From positions 1-33,697 of the forward strand of contig JACPZP010000046.1 in the NCBI GenBank assembly GCA_016195405.1: DNA of 33,697 nucleotides, read 5' to 3'. The stretch is from Planctomycetota bacterium (GTDB taxonomy: Bacteria > Planctomycetota > Planctomycetia > Gemmatales > Gemmataceae). Below, piece after piece: positions 23,943-32,849 of the stretch (the stretch's first letter is position 1; each line of letters opens with the position of its first letter). A model generated the notes under the pieces. The model had not been told where the DNA came from and made no database searches. It worked only from the letters and a program-made list of their open reading frames with translations. A program made the translations under genes and the position numbers.

Positions 23943-25325
23943 ATGGCGGAGGCACGCATGGCGGAACAGACTTTGCTCGTGAGCCGACGAGCGCCGGATT
24001 TTGACTTCGAGCTGACCAGCGGCACGCCCCAGTCGCGCCAGCGCGTCACCTTGGCGGATTATCAGGATCGTTGGCTCATCCTTCTCTTCTATCCGCACGA
24101 TTTCACGCTCATCTGCCCAACCGAATTGACCGCCGTCAGTGCCCGCATCGATGAGTTCCATAAGCGCGGCTGCGACATCATCGGCATCAGCACCGATGCC
24201 ATCGAGACGCACGAGCGCTGGCTCAGTTTGCCGCGCGGCCAGGGCGGGCTCGGCGGGCTCAATTTCCCGCTGGCCGCCGACGAGGATGGCGAAACCGCCC
24301 GCGCGTACGGCGTCCTCATTCCGCGTCAAAACGCCGCGCTGCGCGGCCTGTTTCTCATCGATCCCAACGGCGTGATGCAGTACCAGGTGGTACACAACCT
24401 TAGCGTGGGCCGCAGCACCGAGGAGGTTTTGCGGGTGCTCGACGGCATCCAGTCGGGAGGCCTCTGCCCCGCGGAATGGACGCCCGAACAGCCCGTGATG
24501 GATATCGGCGGCACTCTGGGTCCGCACAGCTTGGTCGGCCAATATCGCATTGAAGCGATGATCGGCACCGGGGCCTTCGGCACTGTTTTCCGTGCCGAGG
24601 ATGTGACGCTCCAGCGCCGCGTGGCACTTAAGATCCTGCAAAACGAACGCGCCGGCTCCATGGATGCTCTGCTCGCCGAAGCGCGGCTGGCGGCGGCCCT
24701 CAATCACCCCAATGTCTGCATCGTCCACGCCGTTGACGGCACCCAAGGCTTTCCGATGGTGGTGATGGAGTACATCGATGGCCGCGCCCTCAACAAGCTC
24801 CTTGAGAATGGACGAATGCCTTTGGAACAGACTGTGGCCATTGGCCAGCAGATCGCGCTGGGCATGGCGGCCGCTCACGAACAGGGCATCGTTCACGGCG
24901 ATCTTAAGCCGGCAAATATCATGGTGACCGAAGACGAAGTCGTCAAGATCATGGACTTTGGCTTGGCCCGCCGCCATAAGAAGCAAAAAGTGGACGAGAC
25001 GGTGGTCGAAATGGAGAAAACGTCGGGAAGCCTTTCGGGCACGCCGGGTTACATGTCGCCCGAGCAAGCGCGTGGCGGAAGGCCGATCCCGGCCAGCGAT
25101 GTCTTTTCCCTAGGTCTAATCCTGTATGAGATGAGCGCCGGACGGAAGGCGGTCACCGGACAGAGTCTGCTCGAGGCCCTGCGGCAAATCGACCAGATTC
25201 ACGGCGAGCGAATGGCGGATGGGCTTCCGGAGCCGATCGGGGGCATTCTGCGGCGTGCCCTGGTTCAGGAAACCGATCGGCGCACCGTCACGATGTGCGA
25301 GATTAGCGAGTTGCTGACGCTGTAA
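23943..25325 (+). CDS. Peroxiredoxin - Ser/Thr protein kinase fusion
   Basis: One uninterrupted 460-residue frame joins two complete enzymes. Residues 8-185 are a typical 2-Cys peroxiredoxin: Pro51, Thr55 and peroxidatic Cys58 in PHDFTLICPTE, Arg134 in LRGLFLID, and resolving Cys175 in GGLCPAEW. Residues 200-460 are a Hanks-type kinase: glycine loop IGTGAFGTVF, Lys230 in VALKIL, helix-C Glu246, HGDLKPANIM with catalytic Asp320, DFG at 338-340, and SGTPGYMSPEQ. The catalytic loop reads HGD, not HRD. There is no signal peptide or membrane helix. GGAGAGG lies 5 nt before the ATG. A likely role is to turn peroxide oxidation into phosphorylation signalling; that is inference. Confidence 0.93.
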   Translation: MAEARMAEQTLLVSRRAPDFDFELTSGTPQSRQRVTLADYQDRWLILLFYPHDFTLICPTELTAVSARIDEFHKRGCDIIGISTDAIETHERWLSLPRGQGGLGGLNFPLAADEDGETARAYGVLIPRQNAALRGLFLIDPNGVMQYQVVHNLSVGRSTEEVLRVLDGIQSGGLCPAEWTPEQPVMDIGGTLGPHSLVGQYRIEAMIGTGAFGTVFRAEDVTLQRRVALKILQNERAGSMDALLAEARLAAALNHPNVCIVHAVDGTQGFPMVVMEYIDGRALNKLLENGRMPLEQTVAIGQQIALGMAAAHEQGIVHGDLKPANIMVTEDEVVKIMDFGLARRHKKQKVDETVVEMEKTSGSLSGTPGYMSPEQARGGRPIPASDVFSLGLILYEMSAGRKAVTGQSLLEALRQIDQIHGERMADGLPEPIGGILRRALVQETDRRTVTMCEISELLTL

Positions 25326-25405
25326 ACGATCCCTGTACATCTGCGTCTCTGCGTCCCCATTCCGGCGTCGACGACGCGTGATTGGAGGATGGGGAGGAAA
25401 GCACC

Positions 25406-26530
25406 GTGTCAGAACCTCTGCAATTCCAAGCGCTGCACCGTTGCGGGCTGATCGTTGCCGTCATTTGTACCAGTTTCCTCGCCATATTACTGCTGGCTCG
25501 CGCGGGAGAGCGCTCGGAAACGGAGCCGCGCAAGGTTCCGCCTTATGTGCCGCCAAAGGGCTATCTCTGTTATCGGGCGGCGGGAAAGATCGTAATCGAC
25601 GGCAAGCTCGACGATGCGGCGTGGAGGAACGCCCCGTGGACGGACGACTTTGTCGACATCGAAGGCGACGTGAAGCCGAAGCCGCGTTTTCGCACGCGCG
25701 TCAAGATGCTCTGGGACGACGATTACTTCTACGTCGGCGCCGAGTTGGAGGAGCCGCACGTCTGGGCGACGTTGACCAAGCATGACTCGGTCATCTTCCA
25801 AGACAACGACTTCGAAGTGTTCATCGACCCCAACGGCGACAACCACGAATACTACGAGTTTGAGATCAACGCCCTCAACACCGGCTGGGACTTGCTCTTG
25901 CCCATGCCGTATCGCGACGGCGGCCAAGCAGTGAATAGCTGGGACATCCCGGGTCTCAAAACAGCCGTGCACGTCGACGGCACCATCAACGATCCTCGCG
26001 ACGTTGACCGCGGATGGTCCGTGGAGATCGCCTTTCCTTGGAAGGTGCTGGGCGAGCTGGCATACCAGAAGGTGCCGCCTGCCGACGGGGCACAGTGGCG
26101 GGTCAACTTCTCACGGGTCGAATGGCTGCACGAGATCGTCGACGGCAAATACCGCAAAATCCCAGACAAGAAGGAGGACAACTGGGTCTGGTCGCCGCAG
26201 GGCGTGATCGACATGCACCGGCCCGAAACATGGGGCTACGTGCAGTTCACGAATGCGCCGCCCGGTGAAGGCAAGTTTCGGCCCGATGAGACGGGCCCTG
26301 TTCGCCACTTGCTTCATCAAGTCTATACCGCCCAGCGTGAATACCGCAAGCAGCATGGCAAATGGGCAAAGTCGTTAGAGGAATTGGGCCTATCCAAAGT
26401 GAGCGGCGCAGGCATGAAGGGCCTGGTGCGTCTCTACGCGACTCCGGATCTGTATCAGGCAACCGCCGATCTGAACAATGGGCGTCGCCTGCACATTCGC
26501 CAGGATTCGAAGACTTGGGTGGAGCGTTAA
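25406..26530 (+). CDS. Membrane-anchored or exported CBM9-like domain protein
   Basis: About 374 residues. An N-terminal hydrophobic helix (CGLIVAVICTSFLAILLLA) acts as a signal or anchor. Next is a carbohydrate-binding family 9-like beta-sandwich: IDGKLDDAAWRNAPWTDDF, VKMLWDDDYFYVGAELEEP, FQDNDFEVFIDPNGDNHEYYEFEIN-type strands and WSVEIAFPWKVLG. It ends with a helical segment (VRHLLHQVYTAQREYRKQHG) not typical of the fold. The domain binds sugars in known members; enzymatic activity is not implied. GTG with GGGGAGG 8 nt upstream is preferred over an in-frame TTG. Its stop overlaps that of the convergent gene by 4 nt. Confidence 0.82.
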   Translation: MSEPLQFQALHRCGLIVAVICTSFLAILLLARAGERSETEPRKVPPYVPPKGYLCYRAAGKIVIDGKLDDAAWRNAPWTDDFVDIEGDVKPKPRFRTRVKMLWDDDYFYVGAELEEPHVWATLTKHDSVIFQDNDFEVFIDPNGDNHEYYEFEINALNTGWDLLLPMPYRDGGQAVNSWDIPGLKTAVHVDGTINDPRDVDRGWSVEIAFPWKVLGELAYQKVPPADGAQWRVNFSRVEWLHEIVDGKYRKIPDKKEDNWVWSPQGVIDMHRPETWGYVQFTNAPPGEGKFRPDETGPVRHLLHQVYTAQREYRKQHGKWAKSLEELGLSKVSGAGMKGLVRLYATPDLYQATADLNNGRRLHIRQDSKTWVER

Positions 26531-29500
26531 GCTTCGACGCTCGCCATGGCAGGGGTTCTTTCATGCGGCAAAAACGCCAGGTCGCCGACCAGGAAGTTGT
26601 TGATTTCGCCGGTGGGCCGATCGGGGAATGAGCGCACGACGTCTTTCCAGGAGATCGGTACGGCGCCCATCGCCGCTTCGCGCTGACCGGCGACCACGGT
26701 ATCGACGCCGGCAAGTTTGAATAGCAGCGCCAGGCCGTTATGCAGGCTGCGACGGCGTTCGGTAGGCAGCCGTTCCAGCGTTTCAATGTCGCGGAGGCCG
26801 GCGATTAGCTGACTGGCGCATTTTTCGAAGTCGAGCCAGAGCACGCCCTCGTCCTTGCCGGGAAGAATCAGCTCGATCTGAACGCGGTTCGTCGCGAGCA
26901 GGATCTGGCCAATGCGCGGCACCTGTCCCTGCCAGCCGGGATCTTGATCGAGAAGGACGAGCAACTCACGATCCACGAATTGGCGCAGCGCTTCTTCGAC
27001 CTCATCCAACGCGGCCCGGCAGGAACGCACGCCACTGAAGTTGCCGGTTTGCCGCGCTTGCATTTCCGCGCGTCGAAGCCGGCGGAACAACTTCGGAACG
27101 GCGCCGGAATGAAAGCCGGGTTGAAGAAGATGGCGCATCGTCTCGCCGTGGGCGCCAATGGGCACGGGCTTTAAAGCGCGGCCGCGATTGGCACGATATA
27201 GGCTCCAGTTCTCCTTGATCTCCCAAAAGAGAAAGCCAAAAACGTCCGGCCCCCACCACAAGAGCCAGCCGACCAAGGCAACCGCCAGAAAATCGGGCAA
27301 CACCGGCGAGAGGATGCCGCTCAACCAAGCGCCAATAGTCCCGTAAAGCGGCAGGAGCACCTTATACGCCAGGCTGCACACGGGAAACTTGAGCGGATTG
27401 AAGCACGGCTCGATCAGGACCACCAGATTAAAGCGCACAAAGTAGGCGATGGGCCACCAGAGAAGGCCCAGGACGACGCGAAACGCCAGCGCTGTGCGAC
27501 TATCGCCCTTGCGGAAGCGCAGCCATTCATCAACGTGAAAAAGGATGGCTTCGGTCAGGTGCATGACATGCTTAAAGAATTGCACCATGAGCCGAACGAT
27601 TCCGGGAATGAGGCCCGCGCGGAGCATGGCGAAAAAGTTGATGAATGCTTGCCCGATGCCCTCGGCGACTGCTCGGCCGGCGCGCGAGTTAATTACGAAG
27701 TTCGCGCCCAGGAAGGCGATCACTGCGCCCAACCAAGTTTCAAAGATGTTGGGTTGGAAAAGCCACAACAGGCCGCACAAAACTAAAGGCTTAAAGACAT
27801 ACCAATAGCCGATTTGAAACGTCCACGTCGAGATGATTCGGTGCAAGTGCGCATTGCGCCATACCCAGACCGGAAAATCGAAAACCACCAGACGCAGATT
27901 TCGCCAGGCCGTTTTACATCCTTCGCCGAATCTCTTGCGCACCTGACTCGAGTACAACAGCCCGAGAAAGAACGCGCCCAAACTGAGCCAAAGGACCACG
28001 TCCATCCAAAGAGGGTGCTCCTGGGCGCCGAGCGGTTGCAGCAAGAAATGCTGAATCGCGAGCAAGACCAGAAATGCGCCGCCAAAAGGAATCGTGGTGT
28101 ACAAAGTCAGCAGCCGGCCAAGCTTGGTGCCAAAGTTGATCGCCGTGAAGCGCTCCAGCCAGCGGAGATAGAATTCACCGCGCCGATAGACGCCGTCAAG
28201 CAGCGTGGCCAGACGGCGGTCGAGGCGAAGAAGCGGGTCGCCTTGAATGAAGTCTTGCGGATCGGCGAGATCCGGCAGCTTAAGCTGGTTGCGCGAAAGG
28301 GCGTCGCGCAAGTCGCTAAACGAAAGAAAGCCATATTCGATGATGCGGTCGAGCAACTCTTCGACCATCTTGCGAAAAGCGGTGCGTTCCGGCGGATTGA
28401 CCGGTTTGAGGCCGACGTCCTCAAGGGCCGAAAACAAGATGGGGCGAAAGCGCTCCCGGACGCGGGCCTCGCAGCGCTGGAGGGCCTGCTGCAACAAGCC
28501 GGCGAGATCCTTGCGGTCGGCGTCGGAGAGCCGGGCCAGGTTGAGCCGTTGCACGATGCCGCGGAGATGGCGGGTGACACGGACGATTTGCTGACTGAGC
28601 AAAGGCCGCTTGATCGGTTTGCGGCCACCGGTCAGAATCCATTCGACCAAATCAAGCGTGTAGATCTCGCGCTCGAAGTCGAGACATACGGCCTGTAAGT
28701 CGAACAGGATAGCGGCCTCCGGTGGATGGCTGCCCTGATCGGCCTTGTCGAGCAATTCAGGAATGTGCTTGCGCCATTGCGGCAATTCATCGGAGGCAAG
28801 CTCCAGGGCCGGCTGGAGGCGATCGAGCAGCCGGTCCAAGGCATCGATCGCCTGGCGGCGGGTCTCATAGGCTTGAGGCGCGGGCGCCACGCGAGCGGCC
28901 TTGCGCCGTTGAATGGCGCCGCGAACGACGTTTCCCTTACCGTTCGCGGCATCACTCTCCGCGATAAGCTTGTCGAAATACTCATGGGCCTCGCGCGACC
29001 TGGTGCGAGTTTCCGCGGGCAATTCCGCCGAGCCGGGCAAGCGCGTGCGCCGCATAAAGCCTTCGGCATCGACGTCCTGCCCGGCGATCCTCTCCGCGGC
29101 GGCAAGATCCGCGATCCCTGGGAAGAAGCTCCCAAGCAACGGCCGCGCGAAATAGTGCATCTCCCAAAAGAAAGCGACGAACTCGAAATAGACGGTTCGG
29201 TCGTCGGCATGCGGCGGCAACCGGTTCTCCTGCTCCAGCACCGTTCGAATTTCTTCGAAGACGGTCCGTCCTAGCCGGCCGACGCGATCCTCGACCACCT
29301 CGGCCGTCCACTTGCCCTCCATCGCCTGATTGATGAACGCCAAATCGACCGAGGCGTGGAACAGACGTCGCCAGTATTCGCGCAGCAAGTAGCGCTCGTC
29401 TCCCAAGTGATTTTCGCGGGACTCGGGCAATTCCAACAGGAGCACGGTCGCGGGCAGCAGTCGATCAGGCTTGACGAGAAGGTCTTCCTGCTCGACGTGG

Positions 29501-29670
29501 CGAAAAAGAAGCTGGCGATCAACGATCCACGACTCGTGATGGGGGACCGACCACATCCACGCCGGTAGCTTCAGGGCCTGGCGAATGATCTTATCCAAGA
29601 CGCTGGGCGTCACCAGCACCGCCGCCGGCTCGACTGCTTGCAACGCTTCTTGAAGCTGCACGGGAGTCAT
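26527..29670 (-). CDS. Large polytopic membrane protein of unknown function
   Basis: A 1047-residue protein that I do not recognise. Residues 1-510 are soluble and helical, rich in Arg, Glu and Leu, with several Leu-rich amphipathic stretches. Residues 518-812 hold about seven hydrophobic segments (about 518-545, 555-575, 620-640, 645-662, 728-752, 766-785, 790-812). Residues 815-1047 are soluble again, with FRRLRRAEMQARQTG and a conserved-looking FLVGDLAFLPHERTP close to the end. No enzymatic motif is visible. It could be a membrane scaffold or transporter-like protein. Its stop codon overlaps that of the CBM9-like gene (TTAA shared). It probably follows the metallophosphoesterase and mscL in one transcript. 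Confidence 0.85.
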   Translation of the reverse strand: MTPVQLQEALQAVEPAAVLVTPSVLDKIIRQALKLPAWMWSVPHHESWIVDRQLLFRHVEQEDLLVKPDRLLPATVLLLELPESRENHLGDERYLLREYWRRLFHASVDLAFINQAMEGKWTAEVVEDRVGRLGRTVFEEIRTVLEQENRLPPHADDRTVYFEFVAFFWEMHYFARPLLGSFFPGIADLAAAERIAGQDVDAEGFMRRTRLPGSAELPAETRTRSREAHEYFDKLIAESDAANGKGNVVRGAIQRRKAARVAPAPQAYETRRQAIDALDRLLDRLQPALELASDELPQWRKHIPELLDKADQGSHPPEAAILFDLQAVCLDFEREIYTLDLVEWILTGGRKPIKRPLLSQQIVRVTRHLRGIVQRLNLARLSDADRKDLAGLLQQALQRCEARVRERFRPILFSALEDVGLKPVNPPERTAFRKMVEELLDRIIEYGFLSFSDLRDALSRNQLKLPDLADPQDFIQGDPLLRLDRRLATLLDGVYRRGEFYLRWLERFTAINFGTKLGRLLTLYTTIPFGGAFLVLLAIQHFLLQPLGAQEHPLWMDVVLWLSLGAFFLGLLYSSQVRKRFGEGCKTAWRNLRLVVFDFPVWVWRNAHLHRIISTWTFQIGYWYVFKPLVLCGLLWLFQPNIFETWLGAVIAFLGANFVINSRAGRAVAEGIGQAFINFFAMLRAGLIPGIVRLMVQFFKHVMHLTEAILFHVDEWLRFRKGDSRTALAFRVVLGLLWWPIAYFVRFNLVVLIEPCFNPLKFPVCSLAYKVLLPLYGTIGAWLSGILSPVLPDFLAVALVGWLLWWGPDVFGFLFWEIKENWSLYRANRGRALKPVPIGAHGETMRHLLQPGFHSGAVPKLFRRLRRAEMQARQTGNFSGVRSCRAALDEVEEALRQFVDRELLVLLDQDPGWQGQVPRIGQILLATNRVQIELILPGKDEGVLWLDFEKCASQLIAGLRDIETLERLPTERRRSLHNGLALLFKLAGVDTVVAGQREAAMGAVPISWKDVVRSFPDRPTGEINNFLVGDLAFLPHERTPAMASVEA

Positions 29671-29718
29671 GGCATCGCCATAATAGATGAAAAAACCCTT
29701 GAAAACGAGAGGAGTCCG

Positions 29719-30369
29719 TCACGAGGACCAGTCGAAGACCCATGGCTCGTGAACGGGCCTATAGGCTGCGTCGAGGAGCGTCACATTGGCCAAGGTCGTC
29801 GGTCCAAGCTGCCACTGCCCCCGGCCTTCGTGAATGTGCCCGAACACAACGAGGCGGGGCCGCACCGCGCGGATGCGTTCCAAGAGATGCGGGCAGCCCG
29901 CCGGACGAAGGCCGCCGCGCTCCGGGACTCCGTCGCCGTATCCGCGGGGCGGACCATGGACGACGAGCAGATCGGTGTCGTCCGGGATCAACGACCATTG
30001 GCGCTTGAGCCGTTCGGGATCGCCGTTGAACGCCCAGTCAAAGAACCACGGCTGCCACGGCGTTCCCCAAATCTTGATGCCTTCCCACTGCGTTCCAGAA
30101 TCCTGCAGATAGGTCCACGGTAAATCGCGCGGGACGAGGAACGGCATTCGCTCAAAGACGAAATCATGGTTGCCCGCGATGCCGATGATCTTGCGTGCTG
30201 GTTGCTTTTCCAGCCAGCGCCGAAACTCTTGTTGAAGCCAGGACGCTTGAAAGACGGGATCGTGGTTCTCCACAGGCGTCAAATCGCCGGCGAGCAACAG
30301 GAGATCGCACGGCGGGACATTATCCGGCAGATAGCCGTGCAGATCGCTGACGGCGACGATCTTTCTCAT
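29719..30369 (-). CDS. Calcineurin-like metallophosphoesterase
   Basis: A 216-residue soluble phosphoesterase with the full dimetal motif set: Asp9 and His11 in VSDLHGY, Asp29 in LLAGDLTP, Asn67-His68-Asp69 in AGNHDF, VVHGPPRGYGD, and VFGHIHEGRG. This motif spacing is that of a small family of cytosolic class III-like phosphodiesterases that act on phosphomono- or diesters; the substrate cannot be told. The start codon overlaps the mscL stop (TGATG), so the two are translated together. It lies 48 nt before the large membrane protein gene. Confidence 0.9.
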   Translation of the reverse strand: MRKIVAVSDLHGYLPDNVPPCDLLLLAGDLTPVENHDPVFQASWLQQEFRRWLEKQPARKIIGIAGNHDFVFERMPFLVPRDLPWTYLQDSGTQWEGIKIWGTPWQPWFFDWAFNGDPERLKRQWSLIPDDTDLLVVHGPPRGYGDGVPERGGLRPAGCPHLLERIRAVRPRLVVFGHIHEGRGQWQLGPTTLANVTLLDAAYRPVHEPWVFDWSS

Positions 30370-30794
30370 CAGGCCACCTGTTTCGCCTTGAGCACGTCGC
30401 GGATTTCCGTGAGCAATTCCTGGTCCCTGGTGGGCGGCGGCGGACCTACTTCTTTCTTGTTCCGCATGATGATGCCTAGAAACTTGACGATGAAGATGTA
30501 CAGGGCAACTGCCACGAGCAAGAAATTGACCACATCGCCGATGAACGCGCCATAGGGAATCACCTTCTGTGCCTCGCCTTCGCCAATAACGATTTTCCAG
30601 CTTTCATAGCCTTTTTCGCCAGGGAGAATCAGTCCAATGAATGGCATGATGATGTTCTTGACCAGCGAGTCGACGATCTTGGCGAACGCCGCCCCGATGA
30701 TGACGCCGACTGCCAGGTCAATGACGCTGCCTTTGAGCGCGAAGGCCTTGAATTCATCAACCAGCGAAAACACTTTTTTGGCCGGATCGATCAT
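30369..30794 (-). CDS. mscL: Large-conductance mechanosensitive channel MscL
   Basis: A 141-residue MscL, the pentameric inner-membrane valve that opens on hypo-osmotic stress. The signature N-terminus and TM1 are present (FKAFALKGSVIDLAVGVIIG and AAFAKIVDSLVKNIIMPFIG), followed by the periplasmic loop, TM2 (VVNFLLVAVALYIFIVKFLG) and the charged C-terminal helix (TRDQELLTEIRDVLKAK). GGGAGGT lies before the ATG. Length is normal. It leads a short minus-strand operon with the metallophosphoesterase. Confidence 0.96.
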   Translation of the reverse strand: MIDPAKKVFSLVDEFKAFALKGSVIDLAVGVIIGAAFAKIVDSLVKNIIMPFIGLILPGEKGYESWKIVIGEGEAQKVIPYGAFIGDVVNFLLVAVALYIFIVKFLGIIMRNKKEVGPPPPTRDQELLTEIRDVLKAKQVA

Positions 30795-30828
30795 CTGTTA
30801 CCTCCCAGGCGTTTTCGGTTAAGATGGT

Positions 30829-30901
30829 GTAGAAGCGGTTTCAAAGGGGGTCAGGACCTGTGATTTTAGAGGTCCTGACCCTGTTTTGAAACCGCTTCTA
30901 C
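30829..30901. repeat. Second copy of the GGTCCTGACC element, GTAG/CTAC ended
   Basis: The outer arms GTAGAAGCGGTTTCAAA and TTTGAAACCGCTTCTAC pair, and the core TCAGGACC/GGTCCTGA matches the adk-associated element in reversed orientation. It lies between the divergent mscL and nrnA genes. Confidence 0.9.
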
Positions 30902-30937
30902 TGAGATGGAAACGCTAGCCAAATAGAAAGGCCCTTC

Positions 30938-31912
30938 ATGGCAATCCAATGGCGCCCCTTCGTCGATTTGGTCCGCAATCACCGCAAATTCCTCATTACA
31001 ACGCATATTCGTCCCGATCCCGACGGCCTCGGCTCCCAGCTTGGCCTGGCCGACGTCCTGGAGAATATGGGCAAAGAAACCCGCTTGGTCATTTCCAGCA
31101 ACTGGCCGCCGCGCTATGACTTCATGGACCCCCAGCGGCGCATCAAGCGCTTCGAGCTGCCCGGCGACGGCTATCGCGACGTGGAGGCGATCATGGTCCT
31201 CGACACCGGCACGTGGGGCCAGCTCGGCGATTTCGGATCGTTCCTTAGAACGATGAACGTGCCCAAAGTCGTCATCGATCATCATCTGTCACAGGATGAT
31301 CTCGGCGCATTGCAGCTCATCGACACGAGTTCTGAAGCAACCGGCCGGCTCGTGGTCGAAGCAATCGAGGCGATGGACCAGCCGATCTCCCAGCGAGCCG
31401 CCGACTGGTTGTTTCTTGCCGTCGCCACCGACACCGGCTGGTTTCGACACAAGAACACTACGCCGGCAACCTTCGCGCTTGCCGAGAAGCTCGTCCGCGC
31501 CGGCGCCCGGCCCACTCTTCTCTACGATCAAGTGTATGAACAGCACACCTTGCCGCGGCTCAAGCTCCTAGGACTGGTGCTGCAACGGCTGCGGCAAGTC
31601 GAGAACGGCAGGATCGCCTACACGGAAGTGCGCCTGAGCGATTACGCCGCCACCGGCGCCATCCCGCAAGACACCGAGGACATGGTCAACTATACGCGCA
31701 GTCTGGCCGGCGTCGAAGTCGGCTTGTTCTTCTTGGAGCAGCCTGCCGGCGGTGTGAAGGTCAGCTTTCGCTCGCACGACAAGGTCGACGTCGCCAAGAT
31801 CGCGGAGGGATTCGGAGGCGGCGGCCATCGCCTCGCTTCCGGGGCCGTCGTCCATGCTTCGATCGAGGACGCGGAGGCTCGGGTTCTCGACGCCGTTCGC
31901 AAGGTGCTTTAA
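30938..31912 (+). CDS. nrnA: DHH/DHHA1 phosphoesterase, NrnA-like oligoribonuclease/pAp phosphatase
   Basis: A 324-residue DHH-family protein. Metal-binding motifs are visible: His23, Asp27 and Asp29 in THIRPDPDGLGSQL, Asp89 in MVLDTGTWG, and the Asp114-His115-His116 triad in VVIDHHLSQ. The DHHA1 part ends with GGGGHRLASGA. NrnA members degrade short RNA oligomers and dephosphorylate pAp, and some act on cyclic-dinucleotide products such as pApA. AAAGG lies before the ATG. The gene stands alone, divergent from mscL and followed by a GTAG repeat. The family is firm; preference among substrates is not settled by sequence. Confidence 0.9.
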   Translation: MAIQWRPFVDLVRNHRKFLITTHIRPDPDGLGSQLGLADVLENMGKETRLVISSNWPPRYDFMDPQRRIKRFELPGDGYRDVEAIMVLDTGTWGQLGDFGSFLRTMNVPKVVIDHHLSQDDLGALQLIDTSSEATGRLVVEAIEAMDQPISQRAADWLFLAVATDTGWFRHKNTTPATFALAEKLVRAGARPTLLYDQVYEQHTLPRLKLLGLVLQRLRQVENGRIAYTEVRLSDYAATGAIPQDTEDMVNYTRSLAGVEVGLFFLEQPAGGVKVSFRSHDKVDVAKIAEGFGGGGHRLASGAVVHASIEDAEARVLDAVRKVL

Positions 31913-31915
31913 CCC

Positions 31916-31967
31916 GTAGTAAGACGGGCTATCCAGCCCGTCTGACGGCCTGGGAAGGCCGTCCTAC
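31916..31967. repeat. GTAG/CTAC two-hairpin repeat after nrnA
   Basis: It runs from GTAG to CTAC and holds GACGGGCT/AGCCCGTC and GACGGCCT/AGGCCGTC, each with a 4-nt loop. The layout equals that of the element between rplR and rpsE. It lies between the convergent nrnA and metF genes. Confidence 0.92.
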
Positions 31968-31991
31968 AAACGTGCTGCCCGATCGGTCGCG

Positions 31992-32734
31992 CTAAGGTGC
32001 AACCGGGACGAGGCCGAGGTTTCGAACGATGGCGGTAACGCTGGGCGTGCGATTGAGGCAATAGAAGTGAATGCCGGCGACGCCACGATCCAGGAGTTTG
32101 CGCGACATCTCCGTGCAGTGGTCAATGCCGAGCTTGCGTACCGATTCGTCGTCGCCGCCGTATTCCTCGAGCTTTTTCCGCAACGGTCCCGGCAGTTTCG
32201 CGCCGCATAGCAGAGTGAAACGCTTGATCTGCTCGGTGCTGAGAAACGGCAGGATGCCAGGCACGATCGGCACCTTCACCCCGCGCTTGTTGCGCAGATA
32301 ATCGACCATGTCAAGAAAGTCGCTCCAGTCGTAGAAGAGCTGCGTGATGAGGAACTCCGCGCCGGCCTCGACCTTGGCGGCTGAGCGGTCCCAATCGACA
32401 TGCTTGTTCGGGCATTCGACGTGGCCTTCGGGATAGGCGGCCGCGCCAAGGCAGAAATTACCATGCTGTTTGATGAAGCGTACCAGATCAACCGCATAGG
32501 AGAAGCCGCCTTCAACCGCCATGAAAGCCTCCTGGCCTTTAGGCGGATCCCCGCGCAGCGCGAGGATGTTTTCGATGCCCATGCCTTGCGCCTCGGCAAT
32601 TTCGGCCGTCAGAATCTGGCGATTGGAGCCGACACAAGTGAGGTGGGCCATTGCCTCGACGCCAAACTGGTCGCGGGGAAGAACTCGAAGGATATCGTCG
32701 GCTGCGAACGATCGTAGAAGTCGCGGATGCGCAA
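31992..32734 (-). pseudogene. metF: metF (5,10-methylenetetrahydrofolate reductase), internal deletion and frameshift
   Basis: On the minus strand a TTG after GGAAAGG opens with RIRDFYDRSQPTISFEFFP, the exact MetF N-terminus. After about 20 residues the frame must change, and similarity resumes as QFGVEAMAHLTCVGSNRQIL. The roughly 45-50 residues that normally lie between, including the VSVTYGA strand of the TIM barrel, are missing. The rest is intact to the end: ENILALRGDPP, FLITQLFYDW, VPIVPGILPF and VAGIHFYCLNRTPSV. MetF makes 5-methyl-THF for methionine synthesis. As it stands the product cannot fold normally. A truncated 255-residue frame from an in-frame ATG exists but lacks the first barrel strands. 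An assembly error is the alternative. Confidence 0.8.
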
Positions 32735-32849
32735 GGGTGGGACCTTTCCGTGTAACCAAGCCGGCCCGGGACAGGGCCGAATAGCAGGCACGAACCTATT
32801 GTAAGCAAAGGTAGAATAACGACACCGCGCGAAGTGTCCGGCGCGCACA

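Noticed and set aside
23841..25067. 408-residue minus-strand open frame opposite the peroxiredoxin-kinase fusion
   Set aside because: It is a shadow of a well-supported gene; its composition is dominated by His, Arg and Ala and no motif is visible.
27814..28698. 294-residue plus-strand frame opposite the large membrane protein
   Set aside because: It is a mirror of the minus-strand coding sequence with no ribosome binding site or motif; the minus frame is longer and has a clear alternation of soluble and membrane regions.
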